The notes under the pieces are model-generated. The model did no database searches. It was not told where the DNA came from and was given only the letters and a program-made list of their open reading frames with translations. Source: JAVBPT01 sp031549455 (GTDB lineage Bacteria > Bacillota > Clostridia > Lachnospirales > JAKSVV01). Taken from it: a stretch of DNA of 28,166 nt. The stretch spans positions 1 through 28,166 of the forward strand of contig JAVBPT010000008.1 of assembly GCA_031549455.1 (NCBI GenBank), in the 5' to 3' direction. Each line of letters starts with the position of its first letter. The stretch's first letter is position 1. The position numbers and the translations under genes are program-made. Shown here in pieces: positions 6,267 to 13,186 of the stretch.

Positions 6267-7896
6267 AGCTACTCTTTTTTCCTTTCCTCTTTTTCTGCTC
6301 TAGAAATATGTTTTCATTCTCACCTATCTTATAATAAATCTCTAAATGAATCTTGTTCCGATCACCATCGATAGAAGAAACAATGACTCTACTCACAAAG
6401 GTACGAATGAGTTCTTCTATATTGCTTTCTACATCTGTAATCGTAGACATCGCTTTATTTAATTCCTCTATCTCACTTCGCACTTCTTTTAGATTTAACC
6501 TTTCCATTTCAATCTTTTGTATCTCACTCTCATATTCTTTGATTTCACTATTTAGTTTCTCATTTCTTTCAAAAAACTCTGTATTGGAAATATGACTTGA
6601 TACAGATAAATCTAAAAGTTTATCTTTTTTATATTCAATGCTCTTTATCTTCTCTTGTAACTTACCAGTCATCTTATCATAGTTTTTCTCTTTGCTTAGC
6701 TCCTTATATTCCTCCATGAGTTCAGCAATGATATGAGATTTATTCTTCATAAACTTACCAAGTACTTGTTTAAAGATAATAAAAAGTTCTTCCTCAAGTA
6801 GAATAGGAGACTTACAACCTTTCACTCCTTGTTTGACATAGACAGAGCAACTCCAAACAGGTCTATTCGCTCTTTTTAGACCATTGACACGATAAAATGG
6901 TACATTGTGTTCCTTACAGTATAAAAGGCTTGTAAAAGGGAATCTGTGTTTAAATACATCTTTATTCTCTACTGCATTTTTTAGACTATCTCCCCTTCTC
7001 TTTAATATCTCATTTGCCTTTTCCCAAACTTCATCGGATACAATGGCAGGAATCTTGTCTTTACATTCCCACATCTTCCATTCTTCTCTTGGCACTTTTA
7101 CCAGTTTGTGTCCTTTGTAATCAAGAGTTCTCACTCTATTGGTACAGTAGAAGCCCTTATATTTAGGATTTACTACAATATCTCTTAGTGTACTTTTATC
7201 AAGTGATTTTCCTTTCCTATTTTTATATCCCTTTTCATCCAATATCTTTGCTACCTTATCAAAGCCGTATTTCCCAGTAGAATATAAATCAAAAATCATT
7301 CTTACCATTTCTGCTTCTAATTCATTGATAGTAAGTTTCCCTTCAAACTTATCATAGCCATAGATGACATTGTTTCCAATGACAAGTTCTTTTTCAATGG
7401 AACGTTTGATTCCAAACTTCACACGTTCTGATAATTTTCTCACTTCTTCTTGTGCCACACTTGCCATGATGGTTAGTCGTAACTCTGAGTCTTGTAAGAT
7501 AGTGTTGATATTATCAGACTGAAAGAGTACACCTACCCCATAGCTTAATAAATCTTGTGTATATTTGATACTATCCAGTGTACTTCTTGAGAAACGGGAA
7601 ATTTCTTTTGTAATGATTAGATCAAACATTCCTTTTTTCGCATCACAAATCATCCGAAGAAAGTCTTCTCGCTTTGCGATACTTCTACCACTAATCCCCT
7701 CATCTACATATCCTTCTACAAATGTCCAGTTAGGATTTTTCTTTATAAAGTCTTTTTGATAAAAGATTTGATTATCAAGAGAGTTTAGCTGTTCATCCTT
7801 GTCCGTAGATACTCTGGCATAGTAGGTTACTCGTAGTTTTAAATCAAATATTGTTTTGCCAAGACCAAGTTCTTCTCTTACTTTGAATAAATCCAT
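6178..7896 (-). CDS. Large serine recombinase (integrase) with a host-derived C-terminus
   Basis: The 572-residue protein has an N-terminal resolvase domain (YYARVSTDKDEQ, catalytic Ser30; the acidic EISRFSRST helix), a recombinase domain (about 190-300), a zinc ribbon (Cys in LLYCKEHN, SCSVYV and GCKSP, about 335-390), a coiled coil (about 395-490) and a short C-terminal domain. The ATG at 7896 has GGAGGGG about 5 nt upstream, and a TATAAT lies just before that. It sits at the end of the element next to attL, as these enzymes usually do. Its last 20 residues (about 553-572) are read out of frame from the patatin gene, with the stop inside patatin. In a circular element the frame would instead continue into the 40-42 codon tails preserved in the three attR-like repeats. 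The integrated and free forms would therefore have different C-termini. Confidence 0.92.
   Translation of the reverse strand: MDLFKVREELGLGKTIFDLKLRVTYYARVSTDKDEQLNSLDNQIFYQKDFIKKNPNWTFVEGYVDEGISGRSIAKREDFLRMICDAKKGMFDLIITKEISRFSRSTLDSIKYTQDLLSYGVGVLFQSDNINTILQDSELRLTIMASVAQEEVRKLSERVKFGIKRSIEKELVIGNNVIYGYDKFEGKLTINELEAEMVRMIFDLYSTGKYGFDKVAKILDEKGYKNRKGKSLDKSTLRDIVVNPKYKGFYCTNRVRTLDYKGHKLVKVPREEWKMWECKDKIPAIVSDEVWEKANEILKRRGDSLKNAVENKDVFKHRFPFTSLLYCKEHNVPFYRVNGLKRANRPVWSCSVYVKQGVKGCKSPILLEEELFIIFKQVLGKFMKNKSHIIAELMEEYKELSKEKNYDKMTGKLQEKIKSIEYKKDKLLDLSVSSHISNTEFFERNEKLNSEIKEYESEIQKIEMERLNLKEVRSEIEELNKAMSTITDVESNIEELIRTFVSRVIVSSIDGDRNKIHLEIYYKIGENENIFLEQKKRKGKKSSCEYHFRGDERDHPSCYARIHRKGNGEKDS
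6237..6262 (-). other. attL junction: recombinase DNA | patatin DNA
   Basis: Read on the minus strand, the arm GTATCATTTCCGAGG (6262-6248) leads into GAGATGAGAGGG and then patatin codons ATC ATC CCA. The inverted complement of the same arm, CCTCGGAAATGATAC, follows the AGAGGG core in the three attR-like copies. Combining the left half here with a right half there gives a 48-bp palindromic attP centred on GG (6238-6239 here). That is the form expected for a serine integrase site with a 2-bp crossover. Confidence 0.82.
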
Positions 7897-7919
7897 TGCC
7901 CCTCCTATTTTTTATCTTG

Positions 7920-7925
7920 ATTATA
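7920..7925 (-). promoter_or_regulatory. Putative -10 box of the recombinase gene
   Basis: TATAAT on the minus strand lies about 24 nt before the recombinase ATG. No recognisable -35 is found at the right distance, so the promoter may be weak or activator-dependent, or the gene may be co-transcribed with the small ORF upstream. Confidence 0.4.
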
Positions 7926-7972
7926 GAGTATCTAGCAAAAATTTCGCCACCCTTTTACATAAGTTTTTACTT

Positions 7973-8107
7973 TTAAATTTTTTTAAAAATATTTGTTTTT
8001 ACTGCTACATATGTATCCTCACTAATTCTAGCTTCATCATACAGTTTTTGATTAATAATTAATTGTATTTCTAAATCCACTTGCCTTTCTGAAACAATTT
8101 CAGACAT
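7973..8107 (-). CDS. 44-residue SHOCT-like micro-protein upstream of the recombinase
   Basis: The reading frame begins MSEIVSERQVDLEIQL and continues IINQKLYDEARISEDTY. The pattern I-N-x-K-L-Y-x-E-x-x-I-S-x-x-x-Y is that of SHOCT-like short helical modules, which often occur as tiny ORFs just before serine recombinases in clostridial elements (from memory, not searched). GGAG lies 6 nt upstream of the ATG at 8107. An alternative ATG at 8119 has no RBS. It ends 76 nt before the recombinase on the same strand. A role as recombination directionality or accessory factor is possible but purely positional. Confidence 0.5.
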   Translation of the reverse strand: MSEIVSERQVDLEIQLIINQKLYDEARISEDTYVAVKTNIFKKI

Positions 8108-8180
8108 TACCTTCTCCATAAAAGTATTTTCTACATTCTATGATGAAACCCTTATTCTTTATATGTTGTATCTTGTTCAT
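8100..8180 (-). CDS. Possible 26-residue leader peptide
   Basis: A short frame beginning MNKIQHIKNKGF has a strong RBS (AGGGGGAAAGAG just before the ATG), and its TGA overlaps the start of the 44-residue ORF in ATGTCTGA, an arrangement that would couple translation. The peptide is basic and matches no family I know. It may be real or simply the remnant of a longer gene. Confidence 0.3.
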   Translation of the reverse strand: MNKIQHIKNKGFIIECRKYFYGEGNV

Positions 8181-8204
8181 CTCTTTCCCCCTATATTTTA
8201 AATT

Positions 8205-8345
8205 TAGATAAGAGGAATCATAACTGGCATCGCATGCCACATAGGAGTTTTAACTCTCTCCTCTCAAACGAATGAGTTTGCTACTATTACTTCACAAAAA
8301 GTATCATTATCCTCGTACAGGTCATCGCCACCAGTCATGCGAAAG
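8205..8345. other. Cluster of short hairpins, no gene seen
   Basis: Within about 140 bp there are several inverted repeats: TGGCAT-CGC-ATGCCA (8225-8239), GAGTT/AACTC close after it, CAAAC-GAATGA-GTTTG, and AGTC/GACT around 8335-8350. No reading frame of note is present. The structure could be an RNA leader, an origin of transfer or debris. Confidence 0.35.
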
Positions 8346-8488
8346 ACTAGCATATTTCCCTCATTCTATTCTTGCACCCAAACAAGACCTCTTGTAGCTT
8401 TTCCTTACTCAGGCTGTACGACTCGCGTGTTATCATCCTCTATGACACCATTTGGTGTATTTGTCATGGTTCTTTTTGAGAGTCCTAT

Positions 8489-8750
8489 ATGTATAGGAAG
8501 AAAAAATAGATAAAAACTAGTCATCGGTTTTGCATTATTTTTTACTCCTACTATATAAGGAAGAAAAAACAAGCGAAAACTAAACATCGTTTTCAATTTA
8601 TTTTTGCCCCTACTATATAAGGAAGAAAAAACCGGCAAAATACCCTCATCATTTTAAAAATATTTTTCATCTCTCTTTATATAAGGGGGAAAATTTGGCA
8701 GGTAAGTTTACATCATTTTGAAAATATTTTAATTTTTTCAACAATCTCAT
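8489..8750. repeat. Four degenerate tandem repeats of 62-64 bp
   Basis: Units carry the landmark TATA(TA)AGGAAGAAAAAA at about 8495, 8558, 8620 and 8684 (the last as AGGGGGAAAA), so the period is 63, 62 and 64 bp. Each unit also contains CATC(G/A)-TTTT followed by an A/T-rich stretch ending in TTTTT. The units differ at many positions and have no unique spacers, so this is not a CRISPR array. On the minus strand each unit contains TATATAGTAGGRG, which looks like a -10 or RBS-like segment. Confidence 0.7.
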
Positions 8751-8812
8751 TTATATTTTCAGACAAAAAAATACAGACATATCATCTGTACTTCTGCAAT
8801 AATCAATATTAG

Positions 8813-9154
8813 CTATCTTTTAATACACTCTATAATTGTCTGCACACCTCTTTTAAAACCAAGTTTAAAATATTTTCTGTTATAGAATCCAACTTCAAAT
8901 GCAGTTTGATCTACAAGGTCATCTATGCTATTTTTTAGTTCCACCATTGCATCTTTTGGAATATCAATGTTAGCTAATGCTTTTTCAACTCTTTCTTCTG
9001 CCTTTTCTATATCCACACCTTTTTTTCGAAGGGCCTCTTTATCTTCCTTGTTCCAAACATCTAGTTCTTCTGATAATGCTTCTACTATTTCATCCAGTGT
9101 CTTTATTTCAAGTTCAGAGGCTATGATATTTAACAAACATTTTTCTTTACTCAC
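8813..9154 (-). CDS. Hypothetical helical protein of the element
   Basis: This 113-residue, charge-rich, predicted all-helical protein has an acidic first half (EALSEELDVWNKEDKEAL) and ends in FYNRKYFKLGFKRGVQTIIECIKR. The start is a GTG at 9154, with AAGGAG about 8 nt upstream. No membrane segment or catalytic motif is seen. Small helical proteins of this shape, ending in a Y/F-x-G-F-x-x-G-motif, are common near XRE regulators in Firmicute mobile elements, but I cannot give a function. It is divergent from the XRE gene and shares a 119-bp intergenic region with it. Confidence 0.6.
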   Translation of the reverse strand: MSKEKCLLNIIASELEIKTLDEIVEALSEELDVWNKEDKEALRKKGVDIEKAEERVEKALANIDIPKDAMVELKNSIDDLVDQTAFEVGFYNRKYFKLGFKRGVQTIIECIKR

Positions 9155-9179
9155 TTACAACTCCTTTTTGTTATTCTAT

Positions 9180-9273
9180 GGTTAACTATAAAACTTTAAT
9201 TTCTATAAGTCAACCATCTATTAACAACTTTACTAAAAACTTTGGGTTATATTATTGTTAATTGGAGGTTAAC
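9180..9273. promoter_or_regulatory. Divergent control region with GGTTAAC repeats
   Basis: GGTTAAC occurs at 9180-9186 and again at 9267-9273, immediately before the XRE start codon. An inverted near-match GTCAACC lies at 9209-9215, and GTTAATTGGAGG forms part of the XRE ribosome-binding region. Such repeats between a regulator and a divergent gene are typical operators for XRE repressors. Binding is inferred. Confidence 0.45.
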
Positions 9274-9513
9274 ATGACTGCCTCAAAAGCCATTGCAATG
9301 AGAATTTTAGAGATTGCAAAAGAACAGAAGATTACTATTAATAAGCTATGTACCAACTCAGGTGTAACACAATCAACCATTAATCATATCTTACAAGGAA
9401 CAAGTAAGAATCCTATGATTAATACCATTCTTAAAATCTGTGCAGGATCTGGAATGGAATTACCTGAGTTCTTTAATAGCAAACTTTTTAGAAACTTAGA
9501 TATTGACGATTAG
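9274..9513 (+). CDS. XRE-family helix-turn-helix regulator
   Basis: The 79-residue protein is almost only a Cro/C1-type helix-turn-helix: AMRILEIAKEQKITINKLC, then SGVTQSTINHILQG and the conserved NPMINTILKICAGSGMELPEFF. The ATG at 9274 is preferred to the in-frame position at 9262 because TTGGAGG stands just before it. It probably represses its own and the divergent helical gene's promoter. A terminator follows 15 nt after the stop. Confidence 0.88.
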   Translation: MTASKAIAMRILEIAKEQKITINKLCTNSGVTQSTINHILQGTSKNPMINTILKICAGSGMELPEFFNSKLFRNLDIDD

Positions 9514-9528
9514 AGATACTTTTTGATT

Positions 9529-9549
9529 GGAACAACTGTTCCTTTTTTT
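9529..9549 (+). terminator. Terminator of the XRE gene
   Basis: The short stem GGAAC-AACT-GTTCC is followed by seven T residues, shortly after the XRE stop codon. Confidence 0.65.
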
Positions 9550-9677
9550 GTTGTTAAAAAGTGAAAAGATTATTTTAAATTTTTTCTTTTGATTGACTGA
9601 CATAAGTATTATTATATTAGTATTATTTTTATAAGTATCATTAGTGTGTAAATTTTACAGGTCTTGAATCGGAGTTT

Positions 9678-10082
9678 TTACGGTAGTGACTCGGAGAATT
9701 TACGATTCTCACTCGGAGATTCTCCGAGTCTGCTTTCTACTAATTTTCCTATAAATATAATGTTGGGATTACCTATCCCACGTCTCTTTTCAAAAATCAT
9801 ATGCTTTGCATTTAGCTCTTTAAATGCTTTGGTAACAGTTTTAGCTGATAGGTTTAAATGTTCTGCCACTTCTAACCTTGTAAATATGAGATAAATTTCA
9901 TTTTCTTGGTTTACCCAATGATTTACCTTAGATAATTCCATCCTATCGAGTAAAAAGGCATAAATCACTTTTGATTCTATGCTCATCTTTTTATAGTTGG
10001 CATTTTTGAATAGTTCTTTTGGCATTTTGTAAAATCTATTTTCAAAGACATCATTCAACTTGTATAAATTTATATTTTTCAT
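9678..10082 (-). pseudogene. RepA_N-type replication initiator, truncated
   Basis: The N-terminus matches the replication initiator A family: FYKMPKELFKNANYKKMS, SKVIYAFLLDRMELS, then ENEIYLIFTRLEVAEHL, a winged-helix region with AKTVTKAFKELNAK, and GNPNIIFIGKL. Full-length members are usually well over 250 residues. This frame stops after 134, within a repetitive stretch (CTCGGAG/ATTCTCCGAG, about 9665-9730). Just past the stop another frame gives TNDTYKNNTNII, the Asn/Thr/Asp-rich linker typical of such proteins, so a frameshift plus loss of the C-terminal domain is the best reading. It implies a plasmid or conjugative-element ancestor able to replicate. Confidence 0.72.
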
Positions 10083-10181
10083 TTCAAATCCTTTCCATAA
10101 AAAATAACTATCAGATTTACTCTAACAGCTACTTCATTTCTTTATATTATTTCTCGTTATCTGCATAATGCAGGAATAGAT

Positions 10182-10307
10182 GACTTCGCCATCTTGCAAA
10201 ACAGCTTAAAGGCAAAGCCTTTAACGTGACTTCGGTCTACTTTTTTGAGCATTCAAGGCGAAGTCGGTATTTTTATTGATTTTTATGTGTGGGACACCGT
10301 GTCCCAC
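10182..10307. repeat. Nested inverted repeats upstream of the repA remnant
   Basis: Three perfect inverted repeats lie in 126 bp: GACTTCGCC (10182-10190) with GGCGAAGTC (10257-10265); inside it TTAAAGGC-AAA-GCCTTTAA (10206-10224); and GTGGGACAC-C-GTGTCCCAC (10289-10307). There is no gene here. The position just before a replication initiator suggests origin, partition-site or countertranscript function, but this is inferred. Confidence 0.55.
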
Positions 10308-10444
10308 CGTTAATTCTCGATTAATTACTATTTGGAATATTTGCAAAGTATAAAAATTTAAAATGGCCATTTACTTTTTTGGTAATTTATGGTATGATTT
10401 TGGTAAAAAGAGTGGCATCCCAAAAAATAATGAAGAGAGGCTAT

Positions 10445-11581
10445 ATGGAAACGAAAAAAATTGGTTTTGACAAGGAAAAGTATATCGCAATGCAAAAAAG
10501 AAAAATCTTAGAGCGAGTAAGACGTTTTGACAATAAGTTGTACATAGAATTTGGTGGAAAACTTTTCGATGATTATCATGCTACTCGTGTTCTTCCTGGC
10601 TTTTCTGTAGACACAAAAATCAAAGTTTTTGAAAGCCTAAAAGATAAGTTAGAAGTGATCTTTTGCGTGAGTGCATCAGATATAGAAAACAGACGTATTA
10701 GAGGTGATTCCGGACTTACTTATGATTTAGAGGCTATGCGTTGTATAAATGAGATTCGAAAATCTGGATTATTAGTTGATAATGTTGTAATAACTTTATT
10801 TGAGGGTCAAAAAAAAGCTTTAGATTTTGCAAATCGCTTAACTTCTCGTGGTGAAAATGTAACCATGCATGGTATTACTAAAGGCTATGTAGACGGCAAC
10901 ATTGACATAGTAGTTAGCGATGAAGGTCTAGGCACAAATCCTTATATAGAAACCAATAAACCTATAGTTTTAATAAATGCACCTGGTGCGAAAAGTGGAA
11001 AATTGGGACTTACATTATGTCAATTATATCATGAATATAAAAAGGGAGTTTTTGCTGGCTATGCAAAATATGAAACATTCCCATGTTGGGATTTACCATT
11101 ACACCATCCGGTTAATGTAGCATTTGAAGCTGCAACAGCAGATTTAGAAGATGAAGTTATGATAGATGATTTTCATTTTCAAAAATATGGAACGGAAGCA
11201 GTAAGTTACAACCGAGATATGCAAGCATTCCCAATAGTTAGGGATGTATTGAACAAGATACTTAAAAGCCAATGTTATGAAAGTCCAACTGATATGGGAT
11301 TTAGTAGTGTAGGAGCTTGTATAACCGATGATATTCTTGTACGCGAAGCATCTAAAAATGAAGTTTTAAGAAGGTACTACCGATATGTATCGGAAGCAGA
11401 AAAAGGTCTTACTCCTTATGACGTTGCTGAACGAGTTATTGAAATTGCTAAAAAAATCGATTTGATAATAGATACAGATGAAAGTTCATCTCATATAGAG
11501 GATTTCACAAGTTTAGATACAAAACAAAGTGTTCATGATTTATTAGAGGATTTTGATGAAGATAATGATATAGAAATGTAA
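10445..11581 (+). CDS. DUF1846 (UPF0371) family protein, C-terminally short
   Basis: The 378-residue protein opens IGFDKEKYIAMQKRKIL and KLYIEFGGKLFDDYHATRVLPGF, the hallmark of DUF1846/UPF0371. Further conserved blocks are SASDIENRRIRGDSGLTYD, IVLINAPGAKSGKLG (glycine-rich loop), LPLHHPVNVAFEAATADL and ESPTDMGFSSVGACI. Family members are usually about 500 residues. This one ends soon after RRYYRY with an acidic tail (LLEDFDEDNDIEM), so the C-terminal domain is absent. The biochemical role of the family is not established. ATG 10445 follows GAGAGG at 5 nt and is preferred to an upstream start without RBS. The kinase-like gene follows after 22 nt and is probably co-transcribed. Confidence 0.82.
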   Translation: METKKIGFDKEKYIAMQKRKILERVRRFDNKLYIEFGGKLFDDYHATRVLPGFSVDTKIKVFESLKDKLEVIFCVSASDIENRRIRGDSGLTYDLEAMRCINEIRKSGLLVDNVVITLFEGQKKALDFANRLTSRGENVTMHGITKGYVDGNIDIVVSDEGLGTNPYIETNKPIVLINAPGAKSGKLGLTLCQLYHEYKKGVFAGYAKYETFPCWDLPLHHPVNVAFEAATADLEDEVMIDDFHFQKYGTEAVSYNRDMQAFPIVRDVLNKILKSQCYESPTDMGFSSVGACITDDILVREASKNEVLRRYYRYVSEAEKGLTPYDVAERVIEIAKKIDLIIDTDESSSHIEDFTSLDTKQSVHDLLEDFDEDNDIEM

Positions 11582-11603
11582 AACAATTAGAATGGAGAGT
11601 GCT

Positions 11604-12179
11604 ATGATTATTGTTGAAGGTATTGATGGAACAGGCAAGACAACCCTCGTAGGAGAACTAAAAAAGCTCGGAATGACTATCCCAAATTATAATTACGATA
11701 AAAACACACAAAGTTTTGCAACAAAATATTTTAATATTATTTTAAAGACTGGAAATGAATATTGCTCAGACAGATCATTTATCAGTGAAGTTGCAAAAGG
11801 TGAAATAGTGAGAGGACTTTGTAGGCTTCCTTATGATGACTACGAAAGACTATTGGCTTACTATGCTTCGTTTGGCACAAAAGTAGTATATTTAAAAGCA
11901 GATAAAGAAACTTTACTTCAACGTAGAAAAGATGATCCTGAAGATCTAGAAATGCTTGAAAATCATTTCGAAGCTATAGATAAAAGATATGATGAAGTTA
12001 TGCTAACTGCAAAAAAGTATCTACCAGTTTACGAATTTGATACAGCTGTAAATAATCCAGACCAAATTTTAGAACAACTTAAAAATCTAGGAACACTGAG
12101 TTTTAACTCGGAATCATCAGAAGATAGAAACATTTTACACTCAACGAGTCTAGATGCACCAGACAATGAACTTGAATAG
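11604..12179 (+). CDS. dTMP-kinase-like P-loop nucleotide kinase
   Basis: The 191-residue protein begins MIIVEGIDGTGKTTL, a Walker A motif in the context typical of thymidylate and deoxynucleoside kinases. YCSDRSFISE supplies the DR(S/Y)-type substrate motif and KADKETLLQRRKDDPEDLE the Arg-rich lid. It is shorter at the C-terminus than the housekeeping Tmk and ends in a Ser/Glu/Asp-rich tail (SSEDRNILHSTSLD). The likely reaction is ATP-dependent phosphorylation of a (deoxy)nucleoside or nucleoside monophosphate. The start at 11604 is chosen because GGAGAG lies 5 nt before it. It forms an operon with the DUF1846 gene and is closed by a hairpin terminator. Confidence 0.8.
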   Translation: MIIVEGIDGTGKTTLVGELKKLGMTIPNYNYDKNTQSFATKYFNIILKTGNEYCSDRSFISEVAKGEIVRGLCRLPYDDYERLLAYYASFGTKVVYLKADKETLLQRRKDDPEDLEMLENHFEAIDKRYDEVMLTAKKYLPVYEFDTAVNNPDQILEQLKNLGTLSFNSESSEDRNILHSTSLDAPDNELE

Positions 12180-12211
12180 ATTCAATTCAAAAATTGTTGT
12201 GTAATGCTCTC

Positions 12212-12234
12212 AGAGATAGATTTTTTCTATCTCT
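12212..12234. terminator. Terminator after the kinase-like gene
   Basis: Stem AGAGATAGA/TCTATCTCT with loop TTTTT, followed on the plus strand by ATTTTATT. It lies between two convergent genes and may also help to end the NUDIX transcript. Confidence 0.7.
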
Positions 12235-12294
12235 ATTTTATTCAAAAAACATACATACACAGTTAAAAAAAAGAGTATGTCGCTATAAAAATGA

Positions 12295-12804
12295 TTATTT
12301 TTCAGCAATATTAGAGTCAAACTCGCCAATGCTTATAAGTTGGCCTGTCTTTCCTTCTGTAACTCCAAGATAGACCTTATCATCATTTTTACCACCCTCA
12401 AAATAATGTTTTAAACAGCATTTAGCTGAAGATGGCATCTCTTTTTCTAAAATCTCATCAGTATTGACCCATTCCAATTTTCCTTCATTGCATTCAGGTA
12501 GAATAATTTGTTGATTATCTAACTCTGCAAAAAAATAATAATTTTGTCTTAGTTCATTGCCCTTAATACGTAATGCCATATATTTAAGTTTTAGATTATT
12601 GATGTCAGTTCTTGTAATTCCTGTTTCTTCGCCAAGTTCACGTAAAACGCAAGCATATGGATCATTCAATTCATCTTTTTCGAAATGTCCTCCTATTCCA
12701 CACCATTTAGGACTATCAAAGACTTTCGAACCAACACGGTATAGTAGTAAAATTTTATTCCCATTTAAAATAAATATAGATGTCATATTTCGAAGTTTAT
12801 TCAT
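12295..12804 (-). CDS. NUDIX hydrolase
   Basis: The 169-residue protein carries a full Nudix box: GGHFEKDELNDPYACVLRELGEETGI (Gly, then Glu at +5, then REL.EE.G), preceded by the usual first strand TSIFILNGNKILLLYRV. The family hydrolyses nucleoside diphosphates linked to another group. The 8-oxo-dGTP diphosphatase subfamily is most similar in layout, but the substrate cannot be fixed from sequence. The ATG at 12804 has GGAAGGGG 7 nt upstream, and a longer in-frame start lacks an RBS. It is the first cargo gene downstream of attR-like copy A and could be read from the captured patatin promoter there. Confidence 0.88.
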   Translation of the reverse strand: MNKLRNMTSIFILNGNKILLLYRVGSKVFDSPKWCGIGGHFEKDELNDPYACVLRELGEETGITRTDINNLKLKYMALRIKGNELRQNYYFFAELDNQQIILPECNEGKLEWVNTDEILEKEMPSSAKCCLKHYFEGGKNDDKVYLGVTEGKTGQLISIGEFDSNIAEK

Positions 12805-12946
12805 ATTGATTCCCCTTCCATTAATTAAAATTTGTACTTGTTTTCTATGACATTTATCATTATATACCATTATATAATATTTTCAAGTTTCTTCTACAAT
12901 TCATCTATATGCTAGAATAATTTAAATATGGTATTGCCTCAAACTA

Positions 12947-13071
12947 CTACCAACTTGTCCTATTTAAAAACATCCAACTCTCCACAACATAGACTACATC
13001 TTGTGTTTTGGTTGTTCTCCTATGTTCATATCTCTTAAAATCAAAGGTATCATTTCCGAGGATATTAGCCC
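12947..13071 (-). pseudogene. Recombinase 3' tail, copy A
   Basis: In the recombinase frame, this stretch continues the gene without a stop for 40 codons: after ...GDER it reads ANILGNDTFDFKRYEH, then TQDVVYVVESWMFLN, ending at TAG 12947-12949. Copies B and C are open in the same frame with mostly conservative changes. This supports reading it as the native end of a serine recombinase gene separated from its body by integration. Confidence 0.75.
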
Positions 13072-13122
13072 TCTTATTCCTCCTCCATCAATACATAATA
13101 CTTTTTTCTTTTTACTTTCCAT
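12994..13122 (-). pseudogene. Patatin 5' fragment fused out of frame, copy A
   Basis: ATG at 13122 encodes MESKKKKVLCIDGGGIRG, the oxyanion-loop end of a patatin. It then runs through the crossover core into recombinase DNA in a different frame and stops after 42 codons. The 18 native codons are exactly what the patatin body at 5331-6266 lacks. The fused peptide itself is unlikely to have a function. Confidence 0.8.
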
Positions 13123-13148
13123 ATAAAACCCCATTTTTGTACTAGTTT

Positions 13149-13178
13149 ATTATATGAGAATAGGGAAAAAGAGTTCAA
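13149..13178 (-). promoter_or_regulatory. Captured patatin promoter, copy A
   Basis: TTGAAC (13173-13178) and TATAAT (13149-13154) are separated by 18 bp. The same pair is conserved in copies B and C. It lies about 27 nt before the patatin ATG and points into the NUDIX gene. Confidence 0.72.
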
Positions 13179-13186
13179 AAAAGAAG

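Noticed and set aside
8405..8638. A 77-codon minus-strand frame across the tandem repeats.
   Set aside because: Its sequence is repeat-derived (LFFLP recurs with the 63-bp period), it has no good RBS and its end shows no family. The repeats explain it.
8489..8750. Possible CRISPR array.
   Set aside because: Units are 62-64 bp, degenerate along their whole length, with no alternation of conserved repeat and unique spacer, and no cas genes are near.
6246..13061. The 16-base sequence GTATCATTTCCGAGGA in opposite orientation at 6246-6262 and 13047-13062, suggesting an invertible segment.
   Set aside because: Inversion across these arms would not rebuild any gene, whereas deletion across the AGAGGG core rebuilds patatin in frame. 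The two copies are better read as the two arms of one palindromic attP separated by integration.
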